Of a stretch of 64,000 bases of DNA, positions 60,474 through 64,000 are shown one piece after another. A program made the translations under genes and the position numbers. The stretch is from Escherichia marmotae (GTDB lineage Bacteria; Pseudomonadota; Gammaproteobacteria; Enterobacterales; Enterobacteriaceae). The number at the start of each line of letters is the position of its first letter. Positions within the stretch are counted from its first letter, which is position 1. Under the pieces are notes generated by a model. That model was not told the DNA's origin and made no database searches. It saw only the letters and a program-made list of their open reading frames with translations. The stretch is from NCBI RefSeq assembly GCF_002900365.1, contig NZ_CP025979.1:4402001-4466000 (forward strand), given 5' to 3'.

Positions 60474-61727
60474 ATGTTAAAGCGTGAAATGAACATTGCC
60501 GATTATGATGCCGAACTGTGGCAGGCTATGGAGCAGGAAAAAGTACGTCAGGAAGAGCACATCGAACTGATCGCCTCCGAAAACTACACCAGCCCGCGCG
60601 TAATGCAAGCACAGGGCTCTCAGCTAACCAACAAATATGCTGAAGGTTATCCGGGTAAACGTTACTACGGCGGTTGCGAGTATGTTGATATCGTCGAACA
60701 ACTGGCGATCGATCGCGCGAAAGAGCTGTTCGGCGCTGACTACGCTAACGTTCAGCCGCACTCCGGTTCCCAGGCTAACTTTGCGGTCTACACCGCGCTG
60801 CTGGAACCAGGCGATACCGTTCTGGGTATGAACCTGGCACACGGCGGTCACCTGACTCACGGTTCTCCGGTTAACTTCTCCGGTAAACTGTACAACATCG
60901 TTCCTTACGGTATCGATGCAACAGGTCATATCGACTACGCAGATCTGGAAAAACAAGCGAAAGAACACAAACCGAAAATGATCATCGGTGGCTTCTCAGC
61001 ATATTCCGGCGTGGTTGACTGGGCGAAAATGCGTGAAATCGCTGACAGCATCGGTGCTTACTTGTTCGTTGATATGGCACACGTTGCGGGCCTGGTTGCT
61101 GCTGGCGTCTATCCGAACCCGGTTCCTCATGCTCACGTTGTCACTACTACCACTCACAAAACCCTGGCGGGTCCGCGCGGCGGCCTGATCCTGGCGAAAG
61201 GTGGTAGCGAAGAACTGTACAAAAAACTGAACTCTGCTGTCTTCCCGGGTGGGCAGGGCGGTCCGCTGATGCACGTAATCGCCGGTAAAGCAGTAGCGCT
61301 GAAAGAAGCGATGGAGCCGGAGTTCAAAACTTACCAGCAGCAGGTCGCGAAAAACGCCAAAGCGATGGTAGAAGTGTTCCTCGAGCGCGGCTACAAAGTG
61401 GTTTCCGGCGGTACTGATAACCACCTGTTCCTGGTTGATCTGGTTGATAAAAACCTGACCGGTAAAGAAGCTGACGCCGCTCTGGGCCGTGCTAACATCA
61501 CCGTGAACAAAAACAGTGTACCGAACGATCCGAAGAGCCCGTTTGTGACCTCCGGTATTCGTGTGGGTACTCCGGCGATTACCCGTCGCGGCTTTAAAGA
61601 AGCAGAAGCGAAAGAACTGGCTGGCTGGATGTGTGACGTGCTGGACAGCATCAATGATGAAGCGGTTATCGAGCGCATCAAAGGTAAAGTTCTCGACATC
61701 TGCGCTCGCTACCCGGTTTACGCATAA
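60474..61727 (+). CDS. glyA: Serine hydroxymethyltransferase
   Basis: GlyA converts serine and tetrahydrofolate to glycine and methylene-THF, the main source of one-carbon units. The 417-residue PLP enzyme shows [33 protein letters not shown] and the PLP lysine motif [14 protein letters not shown] (Lys about 229). The ATG at 60474 (MLKREMN) is used rather than the ATG two codons earlier. Codon use is that of a strongly expressed gene. It is followed by two REP units and a terminator. Confidence 0.98.
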
Positions 61728-61765
61728 GCGAAACGGTGGTTTGCTGACAATGTGCTCGTTGTTCA

Positions 61766-61865
61766 TGCCGGATGCGGCATGAACGCCTTATCCGGCCTAC
61801 AAAACTTTGCAAATTCAATACATTGCAATATCCGTGTAGGCCTGATAAGCGTAGCGCATCAGGCA
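61766..61865. repeat. Two inverted REP units (BIME) after glyA
   Basis: ATGCCGGATGCGGCATGAACGCCTTATCCGGCCTAC (stated by its limits, 61766-61800) is one REP unit. GTAGGCCTGATAAGCG...CGCATCAGGCAA (61835-61865) is a second, in reverse orientation. The 34 bases between are AT-rich. Together they form a small BIME between glyA and the convergent yphH. Confidence 0.9.
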
Positions 61866-61888
61866 ATCTTACGTTTGTGATCATCGCG

Positions 61889-61912
61889 AGGCTTCCTTCG
61901 GGAAGCCTTGTT
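61889..61912 (+). terminator. glyA terminator
   Basis: AGGCTTCC-TTCG-GGAAGCCT followed by TGTTA; a stable TTCG-capped hairpin, 15 bp from the end of yphH. Confidence 0.78.
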
Positions 61913-61926
61913 ACGTTATCGCGGCA

Positions 61927-63120
61927 TTAAATTTGCCGTAACTGCGCTTCAACATACAAATAGCCAATCCCCAGCACCTGTTGCGCGCGGCTTAATTGCC
62001 CGAAGCCAATTTGCGTCGCTTTCACGCCAGGCCCTTCATCGCGGTCGAACGGATTAAACCCTGTCTGGCGAATAATGGTATTAAGCCAGTTCTCGCCAAA
62101 GGCGCAACTACGACCATACAGCCAAATCTGATTAATATTGAGGATGTTGAGGAAGTTATACAGACTTAAACCAATGGCGTTAGCACTGCGGTCAACCCAA
62201 CTGGTGACCCACGGTTCTCCACTTTGCCAGGCAGCGATTAATTGCGCGGTAGTCAGTTTTTCGGGATCAAGTTGAGTATTGTCCGGCTGTGATTTTAGCC
62301 ATACCCGCGCCTGCTTTTTTAATGCGCTTAACGAGGCGACGGTTTCCAGGCAGCCGTAACATCCACAATCACAGGCGACGCCATCGGGGTTAACGATGGT
62401 GTGACCAATCTGTCCGCTGCCATACAAACTGCCGCGATAAATTTGCTCGTTAATCACGAACGACGAGCCAATGCCGTAATCAACGTTGATCACGCAGAAA
62501 TCACGCCCCTGCGAATTTTTTTGCCATTTCTCCGCCAGCGCCAGCATCACGCAGTCATTATCGACCATTACCCGAATGCCGAGCTTCTCTTCCAGCAGAT
62601 ATTTCACCTCAACCGGCGCTGTCCACGGCGCTTGCGGCATGGTTTGCGATACGCCGGTGACCGGATCAACCTGGCCGTGAATTGCCAGCGCCAGATTGAT
62701 AGTGCGCTCTGGCCACAGTTTGCGATGGCGATGCCAGCATTTTTCGATCTCCGCCAATAGCGTCTGCGGTGTCGGAGCGTCAATCTGAAAGCGTTCAAAT
62801 TCACCTTTCGGACTTAAACAGGCATTAGCGACCTGACACTCAATGCTGGTGGGCGTAACGTTCAGACACAGCGTCCAGGCACCCTCCGGTGCAATGAGCC
62901 ATGTGCCGCTGCTATGCCCGCGCGTCTGGCTTTCATCGTCGATATTCACCACCCGCTTTTCGTTTTCCAGCTCCTGCAAAATATTACTGACTGCCGGAAT
63001 CGAAATTTGCGCCAGTCGGGCCAGCGTCGATTTATTGGCACGTTTTTGCCGGTACAGCAGCTCCAGAATCACGCATTTGTTATGGTGGCGGATCTGTTGA
63101 TTGTTAATGCAGGCTCTCAT
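61927..63120 (-). CDS. yphH: ROK-family transcriptional regulator YphH
   Basis: YphH (397 residues) is a NagC/XylR-type regulator. It has an N-terminal winged helix (about 10-65, KSTLARLAQISIPAVSNILQELE) and a ROK sugar-kinase-like domain (about 80-395) with the zinc signature CDCGCYGCLE near 248-257. It lies beside yphG and probably controls the yph carbohydrate cluster; ligand and targets are not known to me. The start ATG at 63120 (MRACINNQQ) is chosen over a GTG two codons upstream. A palindrome at 63125-63141 just before the start may be its own operator. Confidence 0.92.
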   Translation of the reverse strand: MRACINNQQIRHHNKCVILELLYRQKRANKSTLARLAQISIPAVSNILQELENEKRVVNIDDESQTRGHSSGTWLIAPEGAWTLCLNVTPTSIECQVANACLSPKGEFERFQIDAPTPQTLLAEIEKCWHRHRKLWPERTINLALAIHGQVDPVTGVSQTMPQAPWTAPVEVKYLLEEKLGIRVMVDNDCVMLALAEKWQKNSQGRDFCVINVDYGIGSSFVINEQIYRGSLYGSGQIGHTIVNPDGVACDCGCYGCLETVASLSALKKQARVWLKSQPDNTQLDPEKLTTAQLIAAWQSGEPWVTSWVDRSANAIGLSLYNFLNILNINQIWLYGRSCAFGENWLNTIIRQTGFNPFDRDEGPGVKATQIGFGQLSRAQQVLGIGYLYVEAQLRQI

Positions 63121-63124
63121 CTTC

Positions 63125-63141
63125 ACTAAACCTTGTTTAGT
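63125..63141. promoter_or_regulatory. Palindrome in the yphH-yphG control region, possible YphH operator
   Basis: ACTAAAC-CTT-GTTTAGT is a perfect 7-bp inverted repeat 4 bp upstream of the yphH start, within the 117-bp divergent region. ROK regulators bind such A+T-rich palindromes. The assignment to YphH is inference. Confidence 0.5.
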
Positions 63142-63237
63142 TAATTGCGTGATTATTCCGCGAAAACATTGCCAGATTGTTCAATACACTGCCACAAATC
63201 TTTTAATTCAGTATGTCTTGTTAATATTGAGGGCACC

Positions 63238-64000
63238 ATGACTCCAGTAAAAGTGTGGCAAGAGCGCGTTGAGATCCCGACCTATGAAACCGGGCCGCAG
63301 GATATACATCCCATGTTTCTGGAAAATCGCGTTTATCAGGGATCGTCCGGCGCGGTTTATCCCTATGGCGTGACGGATACGCTGAGCGAGCAGAAAACCC
63401 TGAAATCGTGGCAGGCGGTATGGCTGGAAAACGACTACATCAAAGTGATGATCCTACCGGAACTGGGCGGTCGTGTGCATCGCGCGTGGGATAAAGTAAA
63501 ACAGCGCGATTTTGTCTATCACAATGAGGTGATAAAACCGGCGCTGGTAGGGCTGCTGGGGCCGTGGATCTCGGGCGGGATTGAGTTTAACTGGCCGCAA
63601 CACCATCGCCCGACCACCTTTATGCCCGTTGATTTCGCCATCGAAGCACATGAAGATGGCGCACAGACTGTATGGGTTGGCGAAACGGAGCCGATGCACG
63701 GTTTACAGGTGATGACCGGTTTCACGCTGCGCCCTGACCGTGCCGCACTGGAAATCGCCAGCCGCGTCTATAACGGCAATGCTACGCCGCGTCATTTTTT
63801 GTGGTGGGCCAATCCGGCGGTGAAAGGTGGTGAAGGGCATCAGAGTGTTTTCCCACCGGATGTGACTGCGGTATTCGATCATGGCAAACGGGCCGTTTCA
63901 GCTTTCCCCATTGCCACCGGAACCTATTACAAAGTGGATTACTCCGCCGGAGTGGACATTTCTCGTTATAAAAATGTACCCGTTCCAACATCATATATGG
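63238..64000 (+). CDS. yphG: YphG, DUF5107/TPR protein (5' part only)
   Basis: The reading frame opens with MTPVKVWQERVEIPTYETG and stays open to the end of the window (254 codons); the full E. coli protein is about 1090 residues, so roughly three quarters lie outside. The visible part is a beta-rich DUF5107 domain, related to galactose mutarotase-like folds (for example WISGGIEFNWPQHHRP), and later TPR repeats are expected. The function is unknown. It is divergent from yphH and is the first gene of a probable carbohydrate-use cluster. Confidence 0.92.
   Translation, partial: MTPVKVWQERVEIPTYETGPQDIHPMFLENRVYQGSSGAVYPYGVTDTLSEQKTLKSWQAVWLENDYIKVMILPELGGRVHRAWDKVKQRDFVYHNEVIKPALVGLLGPWISGGIEFNWPQHHRPTTFMPVDFAIEAHEDGAQTVWVGETEPMHGLQVMTGFTLRPDRAALEIASRVYNGNATPRHFLWWANPAVKGGEGHQSVFPPDVTAVFDHGKRAVSAFPIATGTYYKVDYSAGVDISRYKNVPVPTSYM

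Overview
The window is chromosomal DNA from Escherichia coli (or Shigella, which is the same species by sequence). Nearly every protein is recognisable as an E. coli core protein of the expected length, the gene order from rpsP to yphG is that of the E. coli chromosome (the rrnG side of the map), and the 16S rRNA has the exact E. coli length of 1542 nt. It is not K-12 itself: an extra IS4 copy, a four-residue duplication in RluD, a changed pheL leader peptide, a frameshifted shoB and quite divergent yfiN/yfiR/yfiL alleles set it apart from the K-12 sequence as I remember it.

Layout. 1-2.1 kb: the ribosomal operon rpsP-rimM-trmD-rplS. 2.1-4.9 kb: the YfiBNR cyclic-di-GMP signalling module and the lipoprotein yfiL on the minus strand. 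4.9-8.6 kb: aromatic amino acid genes aroF-tyrA (with TyrR boxes) facing pheA with its pheL attenuator. 8.7-11.5 kb: ribosome hibernation factor raiA and outer-membrane assembly lipoprotein bamD, now separated by a complete 1426-bp IS4 with a 14-bp target duplication that splits the bamD terminator hairpin. 11.6-16.1 kb: rluD-pgeF and the heat-shock disaggregase clpB. 16.1-21.6 kb: the complete rRNA operon rrnG (16S, tRNA-Glu(UUC), 23S, 5S) with tandem promoters and antitermination signals.

21.9-35.5 kb: kgtP, yfiM, pssA, the protein acetyltransferase pat, tapT, trxC, yfiF, ung, the FNR-controlled glycyl-radical spare part grcA, srmB, trmN6 and nadB. 35.5-38.6 kb: the envelope-stress operon with the leader peptide rseD translationally coupled to rpoE, then rseA, rseB and rseC. 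38.8-45.3 kb: lepA-lepB and rnc-era-recO-pdxJ-acpS, the second group preceded by the RNase III leader hairpin. 45.3-46.0 kb: the ohsC/shoB type I toxin-antitoxin locus, with a probable frameshift in the toxin.

46.0-50.1 kb: yfhL, yfhH, pgpC, tadA and mltF. 50.3-54.3 kb: purL behind a PurR box. 54.4-58.9 kb: the small RNA glmY with GlrR sites and a sigma-54 promoter, followed by its regulators glrK-qseG-glrR and then glnB; a 146-bp repeat with terminal inverted repeats lies between glrK and qseG. 58.9-61.9 kb: divergent hmp (NsrR site) and glyA (PurR-like site, REP elements). 61.9-64 kb: the ROK regulator yphH and the start of yphG, which runs off the window.

I found no CRISPR array, prophage, integrative element or unrecognised multigene system. 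The interest here lies in strain-level changes (IS4 in a terminator, the RluD duplication, shoB, pheL) and in dense, readable regulation. Comparisons with K-12 are from memory and need an alignment.
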